DNA of 64,000 nt, taken from NCBI GenBank assembly GCA_004026145.2, contig CP034986.1, forward strand, positions 7,432,929 to 7,496,928, written 5' to 3'. Below, piece by piece: positions 1 to 10,800 of the stretch; positions within the stretch are counted from its first letter, which is position 1; each line of letters starts with the position of its first letter. The position numbers and the translations under genes were made by a program. This DNA comes from Takifugu bimaculatus. Lineage: Eukaryota; Chordata; Actinopteri; Tetraodontiformes; Tetraodontidae. Below the pieces are notes generated by a model. The model saw only the letters and a program-made list of their open reading frames with translations, had not been told where the DNA came from and ran no database searches.

Positions 1-335
1 GATAGGTCAGAGATAGTCATTATTGCCCGTAAATATTAACAGGCAGGGCAGGAATGTCCCACCCTCACTGGAATTAGAGGTTGCTATTTGTTAGCTTGTT
101 GTTTTTCTAGCTTGTGAGTTCTACAGCACCTCCTCCTACAACGCCCTTCTGCAATTGAAAGAGAAAGTATTTGTGACATTGCTCATGTTGTAATCCATTG
201 CAACATGCTAGAGAGCCTCACACAACTACAAAGCTGAAAACTACGAGCGCTGGGACTTTATTTACAACCTGCCAACCGCAGGCACCAACCTGGAGGACAA
301 AATCTAAAGGAATCTGAAAGGATCTGAGAGCTAGA
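1..335. other. Upstream flank, no clear gene
   Basis: This is the window edge before the USP-like gene. A 33-codon open stretch (about 212-307, +) ends in a stop, but it has no convincing splice acceptor and no family match. The short repeat CTTACAGAG occurs here and in the first exon of the next gene. I see nothing else. Confidence 0.4.
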
Positions 336-2349
336 ATGCAGTGCTTACAGAGCTTACAGAGCTTATTACAATATGGGCAGCCAGGTAAGTGCATCGACCA
401 GACCCTGCCCATGGCCAGGTGGGCGGGGCTTGAAGAAGAGCTTACAGGGCTTATTGAGTCTTAGCATCATTTACGTTACAAGATGGGGCAAAGTGACCTT
501 TGAACTCAAAAAAGGGAAAGGTTTCCCAGAAGTAGGGAAATAAATATGTCTAGTTTGCAGTGATTGTTGAGTAAGGGCATGGCCAGTACAACTGTACAAC
601 TGATCTAAATCTTTCCCCTGAACAGGTAAATACCATGGGCTGGTCAACCAAGGAGCAACCTGTTACCTGAACAGTGTGTTGCAGGTGTTGTTTATGACAG
701 AAGATTTCAAATCAGCCGTAGAGAGGTTTGTAAAGTTTAACTGGAATGCATTTCAAATATAAATTTACCATCTGTCTTAACTGTGTTTAGGCACTCCAGT
801 GAAAATCCTGACTCTGAGTGTATTGACCCTGAGCTGGACGCCTTATTTCAAGATTTAAAGACCAAAACAGCCACCACAAACAACATCACTTGGAAGCTGA
901 GCATTGACAGAGGTGCAAATAAACACACACACAGAAAACATACCAACTTTAATTAACTGTCCACCAGAGGGAGAAATATTTGAGGGCACGTTTGAACATT
1001 TCCACAGTGAATGAACCCCGAGATGCCGCCGAGTACTTTGAGAAGATTTTGCATTTGGCCAGTCCTGCGGCATCAAAGGTGAGCAGGCAGCTGATTTTAT
1101 TACCTGAGATAAAGGGCGCAGTAAAGATAGTATTTAATGAGCTATGCTGCTTTCAGATCTTCCATGGAGTCCTGACAAGCAGAACTATATGTGGGTCATG
1201 TCAGACACACACGGAGACTGATTTGTCATTTTGGCACCTCCCTCTTGCACTGGTCGATTCTAACGAGGACGACTACAGCGTGGTATGAACCTATCTCCAA
1301 ATACACTATAGAAACATAGAATAAAAAGGGGACACTTGCTATCATATTTTATATGTGAAATTGTGTTTTCTTCTATCTATTTAGTTTAATATATTTGCAG
1401 TTGTCTTTCTCCTATGTGCCACTAGGGGCAGCAAATCCCATCAAAGAAATTCTGGGGCCTTAACAGGAACATGAAGAACATGAGGACTCTCACTGACTGG
1501 ACAGGGAGTCCACCCTGAATAATAATTAATATCAGATGACTGTTTTTTTGTTGTTGTTTTTAAGGCGGATGGCCTCGACGAGCATTTCAGGGCTTCAAAT
1601 TTAACCGGAGATGATCAGATATACTGCGATATCTGCTGTGCCAAGTCTGACTTTATAGTTGTGAGTGCTCACGGTACTTATCTATCGTTATAGTTCCCCA
1701 TCATAACATTTTGTTTTTGTCAGGACTGTGTCGTGAAGGTGCATCCAGATGTGCTGCTGCTGCTCCTGAAGAGGTTTGAGTTGGACTACAGCTCCATGAC
1801 ATACGTCAAAAACAACTGCACCGTCGACGTCCCCCTCAGCCTGCAGATACCGGCAGCGGTAAATGTAGTTTAGCCGTATTTTATGATGTCTCTTTCATTG
1901 TTGGCCCTAAAGTATCTCTCTTGTGTTCGTCAGAATCAGACCTATGAACTGTACGCAGCCGTGGAACATTTTGGAGGCCTCCGGAACGGTCATTACACTG
2001 CAACCATAAAGGACGGCGAGGAATGGTATTCCTTCGATGATAGTAGAGTCACGCTGGTGAGAGCAAACTGCAGTTTGGGCTTGTAGATTATTAATTTAAT
2101 GAGCTGGACCCTTCAAACATTTTTATTGTCTTATCATTAGATTTGTGACAAATATCAGGTGGATAGGAGGAAGTAAGTTTTCAGCCTGCATAATATTTCT
2201 AAAATAATCCAAGATCCATCCCGAGTGTAATTCTTGTATGTTTCCCTTTCCTCAACAGTGCTTATCTTCTTTTTTACAAAAAGCAGAACGGTAAGATTGC
2301 ATTTAAGATTAGCGATGAGCAACGGGAGCGAGCTGAACAAACCATTTGA
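336..2349 (+). CDS. USP-family deubiquitinase (fish USP47-like, short form)
   Basis: This is a papain-like cysteine protease that removes ubiquitin from proteins. Exons by splice site and phase: 336-384, 626-725, 791-912, 1008-1078, 1157-1282, 1565-1660, 1724-1858, 1934-2056, 2141-2172 and 2259-2290 or read-through to the TGA at 2347-2349 (314 residues). Visible motifs are the Cys box NQGATCYLNSVLQ (catalytic Cys about residue 29), two CxxC pairs (CGSC, CDIC) forming the usual USP zinc ribbon, LLLLLKRFELDY, the His box GHYTATIKDGEEWYSFDD and the closing strand AYLLFYKKQN. The catalytic residues are all present, so it is probably active. The small first exon was chosen because its phase-1 donor fits exon 2; the start is inferred. 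A GT donor at 2291 suggests a further exon, discussed in the next two entries. The exact orthologue is uncertain; fish carry many USP47-like copies. A polyadenylation-type ATTAAA lies at 3531-3536. Confidence 0.8.
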
Positions 2350-3462
2350 TCAAATTTCTTTCGCTCCAGATCGTGAGGTGAGGTCTGCAGCTTCTGCTTA
2401 CGGTGCCATTGATGGCTTGCATGGAGATGCTGGTGAAAAGAGAGAGAGTGAGGAGGTCGAGGAGGCAGCAGGAGTGGCTCCTGAGATGGAAGATCCAAGC
2501 ATGAGGCATCAACCAGTCGACTTTCTTGATGAAGAAAAAGAGATCACGTTTTCACAGATGAGTGTGAAGGCAGACGTGTATGGACAGTGTGCAGATTTGG
2601 AGCAGTCGGAAATTAAACAAGAGCAAATGGAACAAGATGATGGAGTGAATGGAGGTACACATCCACCTCCAACAACTTCCAACCCAGACCTGGGGAAGAG
2701 TTTAAGAGGAAGCATGAACACAGAGAATCCTCTGAAAAATAAAAGGATGATAGCAGCAAATCTGGGGAGCAACTGCCATCAGGGGGACTCTGAAGTCCAA
2801 TTAAGTGACGAGGCTATTGAAAGAAGTAAAAAGTTGTGCCAAGGACCTCATATAAAAATAACTGAAGAAGAAATTCGAGCTTTAAGATTAGCGATGAGCA
2901 ACGGGAGCGAGCTGAACAAACCATTTGATCAAATTTCTCTCGCTCCAGATCGTGAGGTGAGGTCTGCAGCTTCTGCTTATGGTGCCATTGATGGCTTGCA
3001 TGGAGATGCTGGTGAAAAGAGAGAGAGTGAGGAGGCAGCAGGAGTGGCTCCTGAGATGGAAGATCCAAGCATGAGGCATCAACCAGTCGGCCTTCTTGAT
3101 GAAGAAAAAGAGATCACGTTTTCACAGATGAGTGTGAAGGCAGACGTGTATGGACAGTGTGCAGATTTGGAGCAGTCGGAAATTAAACAAGAGCAAATGG
3201 AACAAGAAGATGGAGTGAATGGAGGTACACATCCACCTCCAGCAACTTCCAACCCAGACCTGGGGAAGAGTTTAAGAGGAAGCATGAACACAGAGAATCC
3301 TCTGAAAAATAAAAGGATGATAGCAGCAAATCTGGGGAGCAACTGCCATCAGGGGGACTCTGAAGTCCAATTAAGTGACGACACTATTGAAAGAAAAAAA
3401 AAGTTGTGCCAAGGACCTCATAACTTCATATAAAAAGAACTGAAGAAGAAATTCGACCTTTA
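2303..3462 (+). repeat. Tandem duplication, two 0.58-kb units
   Basis: Unit 1 spans about 2303-2880 and unit 2 about 2882-3462; the period is 579 bp. The copies are nearly identical. Differences are a 9-bp loss in unit 2 (three codons in the Glu-rich part), an 8-bp insertion near 3421 and scattered single-base changes. Both start with TTTAAGATTAGCGATGAGC-like sequence. The 9-bp indel keeps the frame; the 8-bp insertion breaks it and sets the stop. Confidence 0.95.
2315..3433 (+). CDS. Open frame over the duplicated tail of the USP-like gene
   Basis: A continuous open frame of about 370 codons begins with ATG 2315 and ends at a stop after 3433. It is acidic and charged, rich in Glu, Gln and Ser, with no domain I recognise. 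It consists of the same roughly 190-residue sequence twice (start MSNGSELNKPFDQ). It is in a different frame from the last USP exon. Splicing from the donor at 2290 to the nearest in-frame AG (2312) would need a 22-bp intron, which is too short. Splicing to the matching AG in the second copy (2891) would give a 601-bp intron and an in-frame join. It may therefore be a C-terminal extension exon, like the charged tails of other fish USP47-like proteins. This is inference; the frame could also be non-coding. Confidence 0.4.
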   Translation: MSNGSELNKPFDQISFAPDREVRSAASAYGAIDGLHGDAGEKRESEEVEEAAGVAPEMEDPSMRHQPVDFLDEEKEITFSQMSVKADVYGQCADLEQSEIKQEQMEQDDGVNGGTHPPPTTSNPDLGKSLRGSMNTENPLKNKRMIAANLGSNCHQGDSEVQLSDEAIERSKKLCQGPHIKITEEEIRALRLAMSNGSELNKPFDQISLAPDREVRSAASAYGAIDGLHGDAGEKRESEEAAGVAPEMEDPSMRHQPVGLLDEEKEITFSQMSVKADVYGQCADLEQSEIKQEQMEQEDGVNGGTHPPPATSNPDLGKSLRGSMNTENPLKNKRMIAANLGSNCHQGDSEVQLSDDTIERKKKLCQGPHNFI

Positions 3463-4041
3463 AAGGTGAAAAAAGTTTGAAATTGAATTCATTTTCAGTT
3501 TGAGATACTGTTTGCCAGAGCAGCAGAAACATTAAAGCTCATTAGAAAATGTACTTAAAAAAGTAATCAACATATACAACCCATACTCCTTTTTTCCCTT
3601 CTATAATATGTTCATTAAATAATGAGAATGGTGAGAAATCTGATATTGATGGAAATTACAGCTTTACCATGTCCACAATAAACCTGATTACCTGATAAAC
3701 AATGATTTGGTTTCGAGTGTAAATCTATTCCACTTTTGTGTGTTAGGCTCGTCATTTGAATTTTAACTAAGAGGGAAAAAAACCTCCACGGAGATTGTCC
3801 TATAAATATTGTTTCATCAAAGCTACCATTGCCTGTGGACAATCAAGCCTCAGCCTCTCTGGAATTAGTCCTTTACCGACATTTCCTGAAAATTATTTAA
3901 TTCCGTTCACAGAGTTTTGTGTTCCTTTCATAACAGCCAGCAAGAGGCCGGCTGTCATGTACGAGTCTTAAAAGGCGAAGGGCTGCCGTGAATTTTGGCT
4001 TATCGCGCTTTCCGTAGCAGGAACGCGGAACTGTTCCCAAC
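3463..4041. other. Intergenic: USP-like 3' end to oxa1l promoter
   Basis: ATTAAA at 3531-3536 could serve as the polyadenylation signal of the USP-like gene. The rest is AT-rich up to the GC-richer 5' end of oxa1l near 3950-4041. I see no other gene. Confidence 0.5.
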
Positions 4042-7000
4042 ATGGCTGCCATCAGGAGTGCGGTGACTCCGGGCTGCTTAGCAAGATGTTTCCTAAGGCA
4101 AACAGGAAAACAAAGCCGAGGCAGCCAGCTCCGTTTAGACATTTGGAACCACGTAGGTGTTCTTTAATATCTCGCTTTCGTCACTCCCCCCATAAATGAA
4201 GTTCAAAGCAGCTTTACCCCGACTAAGTAGCTAGCCAGCTAGCATCCTCGCTACATAATTACGAGTGCATGTCTTCTGTGACTTTGACAGTAGCAGCCTC
4301 GGCCATGGTCTGCCAGTTAGAAATGCACGATCTGTGCCTGTTTTGAACCAGCAACAGACTGTCCGTTTCACTCGTCTAAGTCCGCATCGATAACAGCAGA
4401 GATTTTGTTGACACTGTTTAAATGTAACATTAGTGTGTGTGCTAGTAGCTAACGCGATTCAGGCGTTTGTTTCCAACAGCCTTTTCATGAAGTCATTAAA
4501 CCTGTGGCTTGTAATTTGAACTACAAAGGGTTTAAGATTTTAGGTTTAAGATCCAAACTAGCTAACCTCGCTTGTATTCGAACTGTCATTACGCCTTCTG
4601 TTTAAGGCCGCTAGATGTCGCTGAACCCGCAGCACGGCTAGATTCCATTCGGTATTCTCCCTGTTCACATACAGAGGTCTCTCCAAAGATCCCAGCTGCA
4701 CACGCTGTTTGAATGTCACAGTCCTGCTCCCAGGACCCTGCTGGGCCGCAGACAGCGTGGGAAGTTTCTCTGGGTGTCCACCATTGCAATGAGAAACAAT
4801 AGCTCACAGGTGAGCAGCCTGCACATGCACATTCATCTGTAATATACACTTTTCAATATGTAATTAATCTTGAACTTTAAAAATAAATGCGGGCATCAGT
4901 TGTTGTTACATTTGTATGCTGCTGTAACAACGTTGTTTTCAGATTCCTGCAGAGGGTGGAACTGGAGCGGTGCCAGTGTTTGAAGCTTCTGGCCGACTAG
5001 TCACACAGTCCTCTGACACCACCCAGTTCACCAGTCAACCAATCACTGAACAGGTAGCTGCCAAGACCCACCTGTGCCAGTCAGTTCTTCTGACTTGAAC
5101 AATCCAATCCTGTTTTCATTTATATCGCCAGGTTCCACTTGAACCGGCTTCAGCAGCAGCGTCGGTCGTAGACGTTCCTCCTCCTTCCCCTCCTCTTCCT
5201 TCCCCCGTGTCAGCCTTGGATTCTGCCGCCGAGGTCGTGCCGGCTGATCCCGCCCCTGTATTAACGCAGCCGCTCATTGAGCAGATGGTCGATGCTGCAC
5301 CCACCGCTGCTGAGGTTCTTCAGGTTGGAGCTACAGAACAGAGTCTGGCGGAGCTGGGCTTGGCCGGCTACACACCAGTGGGTCTGATCCAAAACCTGCT
5401 GGAGTTCATGCACGTAGATCTCGGCCTGCCTTGGTGGGGGGCTATTGTTGTAGGTCAGCAAAGATGAGACAACACACTCTTGGAGGATTTCTCAGTCTCC
5501 GGTGCTAGTTTTTCGATTCACCCCTCTCCCCGCAGGAACGGTGCTGGCCCGTTTGGCTGTGTTTCCAGTCATTGTGAAGGGTCAAAGGGAAGCGGCCAAG
5601 CTCAACAATGTTCTGCCTGAGATGACCAAACTGACAAACAGGATGAATGAGGCCAAACAGAGCGGAAATAAATTCGAATGTAAGAAAAAAAACAGCCCCC
5701 CCCATTTTTACATGTTTCAGTTTTTACAACAGTCGATGTTTCACAAGCTCCTCTTTTATGTTCCAGTTGGCAAAGCTTACTCTGACTTGACCTTGTTCCA
5801 GAAGAAACATGACGTTAATCCCCTCCGTGGTTTCCTGGTTCCTCTCGTGCAGGTCAGTTCATCAGCTGGCACATAATCAGTTGTGTTTAATGGATGCACT
5901 TTTTTACAGTTTTCCCTTATTAATATCTGATTCATGACCAAATTACTTTGATCTCTCAGGCGCCGATCTTCATCTCGTTCTTCATCGCATTGAGGAAGAT
6001 GGCCTACCTGCCGGTGCCCAGCCTTCAGACCGGGGGCACGCTCTGGTTTCTTGATCTGACGGCAGCGGATCCTTTTTATATCCTGCCCTTTGCTGTCACT
6101 GGAACCATGTTCTTCATCCTGGAGGTGGGAATTCTTTTACTTTAGGAACAACATTTATGTCCCATCTTTTTTGGAGAACTAGGCATGAGCAAGTGAACAA
6201 ATGATGTAAAGGTGATAAATTTTGGTGGTTGGATGTCACTTCTTTTTTTAGTTGGGTGCCGAGTCTGGTGTCGACAACCCCAACCTGCGAGCCATGAAAA
6301 CCGTGTTCAGGATCATGCCCTTCATCATCCTCCCCATGACCATCAACTTCCCTACAGTCAGTTTGCTGCACGCTCTCCTCAGATGTATCTTCTGTTTGCT
6401 CTTTCCATGTCAAAAAGCCTTCTTTATTTTTTACTTTCAAACCCTCCTCAGGCGGTGTTTACCTACTGGCTGACCTCCAACTGCTTCTCCTTGGGTCAAG
6501 TAGCGCTGCTGAGACTCCCCGTCGTCAGAGAAAAATTCAACATCCCAGAGAAGATCAAGCACCCAGCTTCAGCCCTGCCCCAGAATGACGGCTTTGTCCA
6601 GAGTATTAAAAAGGGTGGGTTTCTGTACGCAGGTTGACGAAATTTGATAATACAGTTATTTAATGTGTGTTGTTGGTCCTTCTGCGCAGGCTGGAAGAAT
6701 GCTCAACTGGCCCAGCAGCTGGAAGAAAGAGAACGGAGGATCAAAAATCACCTGGACCTGGCGGCCAAAGGTCAGTCCCACCGTTTCATATGCCAGCTGT
6801 GTCAGTTAAATGCAAGGTTTGTCCACATATTGTTAACTAAATGCCTGAAATGGTATAAGAAATGTAAAAAGTAGTATTAAAAGAACGCATTAGCTTAGCA
6901 TAATGGCGAATGAGAGTCAGGTTTGGAAGGAGTCTTTGCGCCCCCTTGTGTCCATATATAGGGACTATAGCATCAGCATCTTTTCTGCCGCCACGTTCTG

Positions 7001-7212
7001 GAGATTAAAGTCAGGATTGATTTAAAAAAAATAAAAAAAGCATTCAGACTATGGTTTTAAGCACTTTTTTCTCCTGATATGTCTCTTCAGGTCCTTTGAG
7101 GCAGACTTTTACCCACAATCCCCTCCAACAGACCCAACCGGTGTCAGCAGCATCTGCTAAAAACAAGGCGACAGACGCCAAAGCAAGACCATGGAAAGAC
7201 ACTATCGGTTAG
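4042..7212 (+). CDS. oxa1l: Mitochondrial inner-membrane insertase OXA1L
   Basis: OXA1L inserts mitochondrially made proteins into the inner membrane (YidC/Oxa1/Alb3 family). Exons: 4042-4152, 4675-4809, 4943-5053, 5132-5453, 5536-5679, 5767-5852, 5960-6124, 6252-6356, 6452-6614, 6690-6770, 7091-7212; all phases agree and give 514 residues. The N-terminus (MAAIRSAVTPGCLARCFLRQ) is basic and fits a mitochondrial presequence. The conserved core reads AVFPVIVKGQREAAKL, LFQKKHDVNPL, QAPIFISFFIALRKMAYLPV and SLQTGGTLWFLDLTAADP, with five hydrophobic helices. The C-terminal matrix tail is basic (GWKNAQLAQQLEERERRIKN), the ribosome-binding region of the family, and ends in WKDTIG. The middle of exon 4 is a Pro/Ala-rich insert, longer than in human. 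ATTAAA at 7297-7302 is the likely poly(A) signal. It faces slc7a7 tail to tail, as these genes are also neighbours in human. Confidence 0.96.
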
Positions 7213-7878
7213 AACAGAGTGATTATGAGAAAGATGATGCTTTATGTACATATTTATGGATGAAAGACAAGACCATGGGGTGGTGGCCCTTATGTTATTA
7301 AAATGTAAAGACTGACCCACAGTGTGCAGGCATTGCTGTGTTATTACAGAAATGAAATGAATAGCCCAACTGTCATCAACAAGTCATTTTATTATAAATA
7401 GATTTTGCTGCTCAACTGTCTCGGCTCCACTCACATTCAAATGAGTTAGATGCTGCAGAAAAAGTTGCGTATAAATAGCCCGTCACGTCACCTGATGTAC
7501 AAAAACCTGATATGAACATTTACCTCCACGTCGGTGAGTGTGAGAACATATTCTAAACTCATTTTGATTCCATTTGTGCAAATCCAAGGTTTCTATGGTC
7601 AGCAGTGCTTTGTTTCAGTGATATTCTGTCGACAGCTTGTACATAATTAGAATTAGCCACGTTGACATTGAATCAAAAATGTCCTAAAGGTGTGAATTTA
7701 AAAAAAAAAAAAAAGTCATTTACGGTAGTAATAAAAGAGGTGTTCTTTGGGAGTGCTTCAAAATGTTCAGCTTGATGGCTCTGCGGGTTTCCTGCGCCCC
7801 TGCAGAAACGGCTTACGGCATCAGTTGATAAAAAAATGTTTGTCGTCGGTCTCACGAAAGGTGTTAAAGCCGGCTCGT
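7213..7878. other. Convergent 3' UTRs of oxa1l and slc7a7
   Basis: The oxa1l poly(A) signal ATTAAA (7297-7302, +) and a reverse-strand AATAAA (7388-7393, read TTTATT on +) for slc7a7 lie only about 90 bp apart, so the two transcripts nearly meet. A poly-A run is at 7700-7714. No coding sequence is seen. Confidence 0.6.
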
Positions 7879-10800
7879 CTACTCTTCTTTGAAGTCCATT
7901 TCAGTCAGGACGGAGAAGCACAGCTTCTGGATCAGCCGGCCGGATTTGGCTGAAAGAAGAGGAGTAGGCGGAGTCGGGAAAAGCCAGCAGAGGCAGATTT
8001 TGCTCATTTTCACGCCGTTTCCTGCAGCTGTCTTACCAATGAGGTCCCGTATCCACAGCGGCCTCTTGGACGCCGGCGTGTAGCAGCACAGGAAGTACAC
8101 GGGAACGCCGGACAGAGCGATGCCGATGCCGATCAGAGAGTTGATGGTGTCACTGTAGAGCGGCACGACCACCAGGAAGACGCTCAGGACGCAGAACACG
8201 ATGGGGTACACGAGGCTGAGCTGGAGGGAGGAGAAGAACACATGAAGCTCCAGCTCGGCAGTAGATTCGGCTGCATTTAGTCAACTTACCTTCAGCGGCC
8301 TTTTTCTGTCCGGCTGCTTCCAGCGCAGATAAAGTTGCCCCAGTATGGACAAACCGACAAAGAACCAGTAGCTGAAGCTGTAGTAGTTGATGAGTCTGAA
8401 CACGTCCTCCACGCACAGGTATATCAGGGCCATGATCCCCTGCCAGGACATAACGGAGACATTTGAGTCCAAAACGGGCCTAAGACCATCGGAGGACAGG
8501 AAGTGAAGGGTGACTGACGTTGAAGAGGAGGGCGGGAATAGGAGTGTAGCGCTCGATGTGGATCATGCACAGGTAGTCGGGAAGGTGGCCCTCCCTGGAG
8601 CCGACGAAGAACAACCTGCGTGGACAGAAAATAGTGCAACAGGTGGGTGTTGAGTGACAGTGACAGACAGACAGACATAGCCGAGGCGTCGTCTCTCACC
8701 TTGAGGACGCCAGGATGGAGGCGTTGAGTCCTCCGAAACAGGAGAGCGCCACGGCCAGCGGGATGGTCCAGTTCATCACGCCAAACACCTTATCTGCAAA
8801 GGTCTGGAGAGAAACTGGAAAAGGAATGCAACGAGAAAAAAAGAGAAGTTAATCTGACTTTGAGAGCTGACAAAAGCAAAAATGAAGCCATTGGAAGAAA
8901 ACAAGCGGGCGCACCACAGCTACGGCATCGCTGTCTAAGATGGAGTTGATGGGGAGGATGGTGTAGTACGCCACGTTGGTCAGGATGTAGATGACCGTCA
9001 CGACGGGCATGGAGATGGCGATGGCCATCGGCAGGTTCCTGCAGTTCACGGAGACAAACGGCAGAGGTGAGCTGAGCAGCGGAGGTGGAGATGGCCTCAG
9101 GGGGGGTGTTGAGGAGGAGAGAAGGTCGGAGGGTGTGTGTCACCTAATCTGCCTGGGAACCTCCAAGGGAGGCCTCTGATCCAATCAGGTGTCTGCTCTG
9201 GCCTCATGTTATCATGCCTGGTGTATTTACTACTGGAATACTTTCCAATTGTCTGCCCCCCCGGTTCACTCTGGTACAACTGTCGGGGGTTTAAACACGA
9301 GATTTACCTCTCCGGGTTCTTGATCTCCTCCGTGACAAAGTTGAGGGTGTCCCATCCCGAGTAGGAGAACAGCGCCGAGTACAGGGCCAGCGCGATGTCT
9401 CCTGGATCCTGAGAGGAGCCCACAAACAGATCCTCAAAGTTGTGCGTGTAGCCTGGAGACACATGCACGTGATCAAGAGGGAAAATCGCGGGAAAACAAT
9501 AGCCGAGAAGCGCTCGCGTGGAGTTCGCACCTTGTCCGATCTTCACCAGCCCGGTCAAGATGACGGCGATGAGAGCGATGACTTTGGCGTAGGTGAAGAA
9601 GTCCTGGACCCTGGTGCCCCATTTGACGTACGCACAGTTGACAAAGGTCAGCAGACCTGATGGAGACCAGTCGAATTACACGTGTGAACGAGCAGACCTG
9701 AAAGCTGCTCTGTAAACTGGGCCAGCAGGTCTCCACGTGAGCTCGTGGGCAGTTTAAGGAAACGCTGCTGCTGACTCAAGCAGCCCGGCCTGTTGTTTCA
9801 CAGACGAGGAAACAGCTGAGTGCAGCACAAACGCACTCAGGACTCGCGGGTACCCTCAAAACGGCTGAGCTGCCCATTTAAGGGCCGCTGTGGATACACA
9901 ATGGTGCTACATTGAAGAGCCCTCGGAGGGGGACCCGCCTCAATATTTATACACGTTATAAAAAACAGCTCCTGTTATGCTGTGGTTAGAAAAGCGTGTT
10001 TACATGCATCCTGTTGGATATGTGACGGGATTATTAGATGTTTCACACTTGACCTTTAAGCAGTATTAATGTTGAATTGAGCAAGATGTTTTCGTGCCTC
10101 TGACCTCATCCTTTGCCGCGTCTTATCACCCCTGGTGTGCAGTAAGTTCATAAACACCGAGATAGTGAGCCTCTGATCACTATCTGACCACCAACAATAG
10201 ACTTCCTGCCATCAAATTTTTCGCTATCTGGCTAATTTTCTGCGGGAGAGATAAAAGATGCTGCGCTGTCAAAACCGTCCCACTGACTTTTACAGCTCTC
10301 GCAATCACTGATTAATCATATTAACCTGCAAACCTGCTGACTGGGCAGCTTTTAATATCCATAGGAAGAGCCACGTGCATGCCAGGAAACATTTACGGTA
10401 CACCCCCCCACCCAGCACCCTGTCCTCCGCGTAGACCACCCAAGTCAGGGAAGGCTACACAACACTATCATCTTCCAGAGCACCGGTGGGTAGAGGATCA
10501 TAACAAGTCCATTAACAGCGTGGCTCAGCCTCAAACACAGTAAGGATGTCCTGGGTGGAGGCTACAAGGGATGGAGGAGTGTTGATAGTGGAAGGTTAGA
10601 AGGGTTGGAGGTGTGAGGGGGGGAGCAGAAGGAGGTCAGAGATGTCCTCAAGGTGAGCCCGAGCTAAAGCTCTTCGGCTGGGCTATCTCACAGCACGCCA
10701 GACGACTGAAAGGCATTATAGGAGTCAGGAAATCATATTGGGGAGTCAGCTAGCACCCGCGAAGGGGGACCCGCGTCATTGTTTATATAAATATCTCCTT

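Noticed and set aside
212..307. 33-codon open stretch ending in a stop before the USP-like gene, resembling a last exon
   Set aside because: It has no clear acceptor with a pyrimidine tract and no family I recognise; too short to support.
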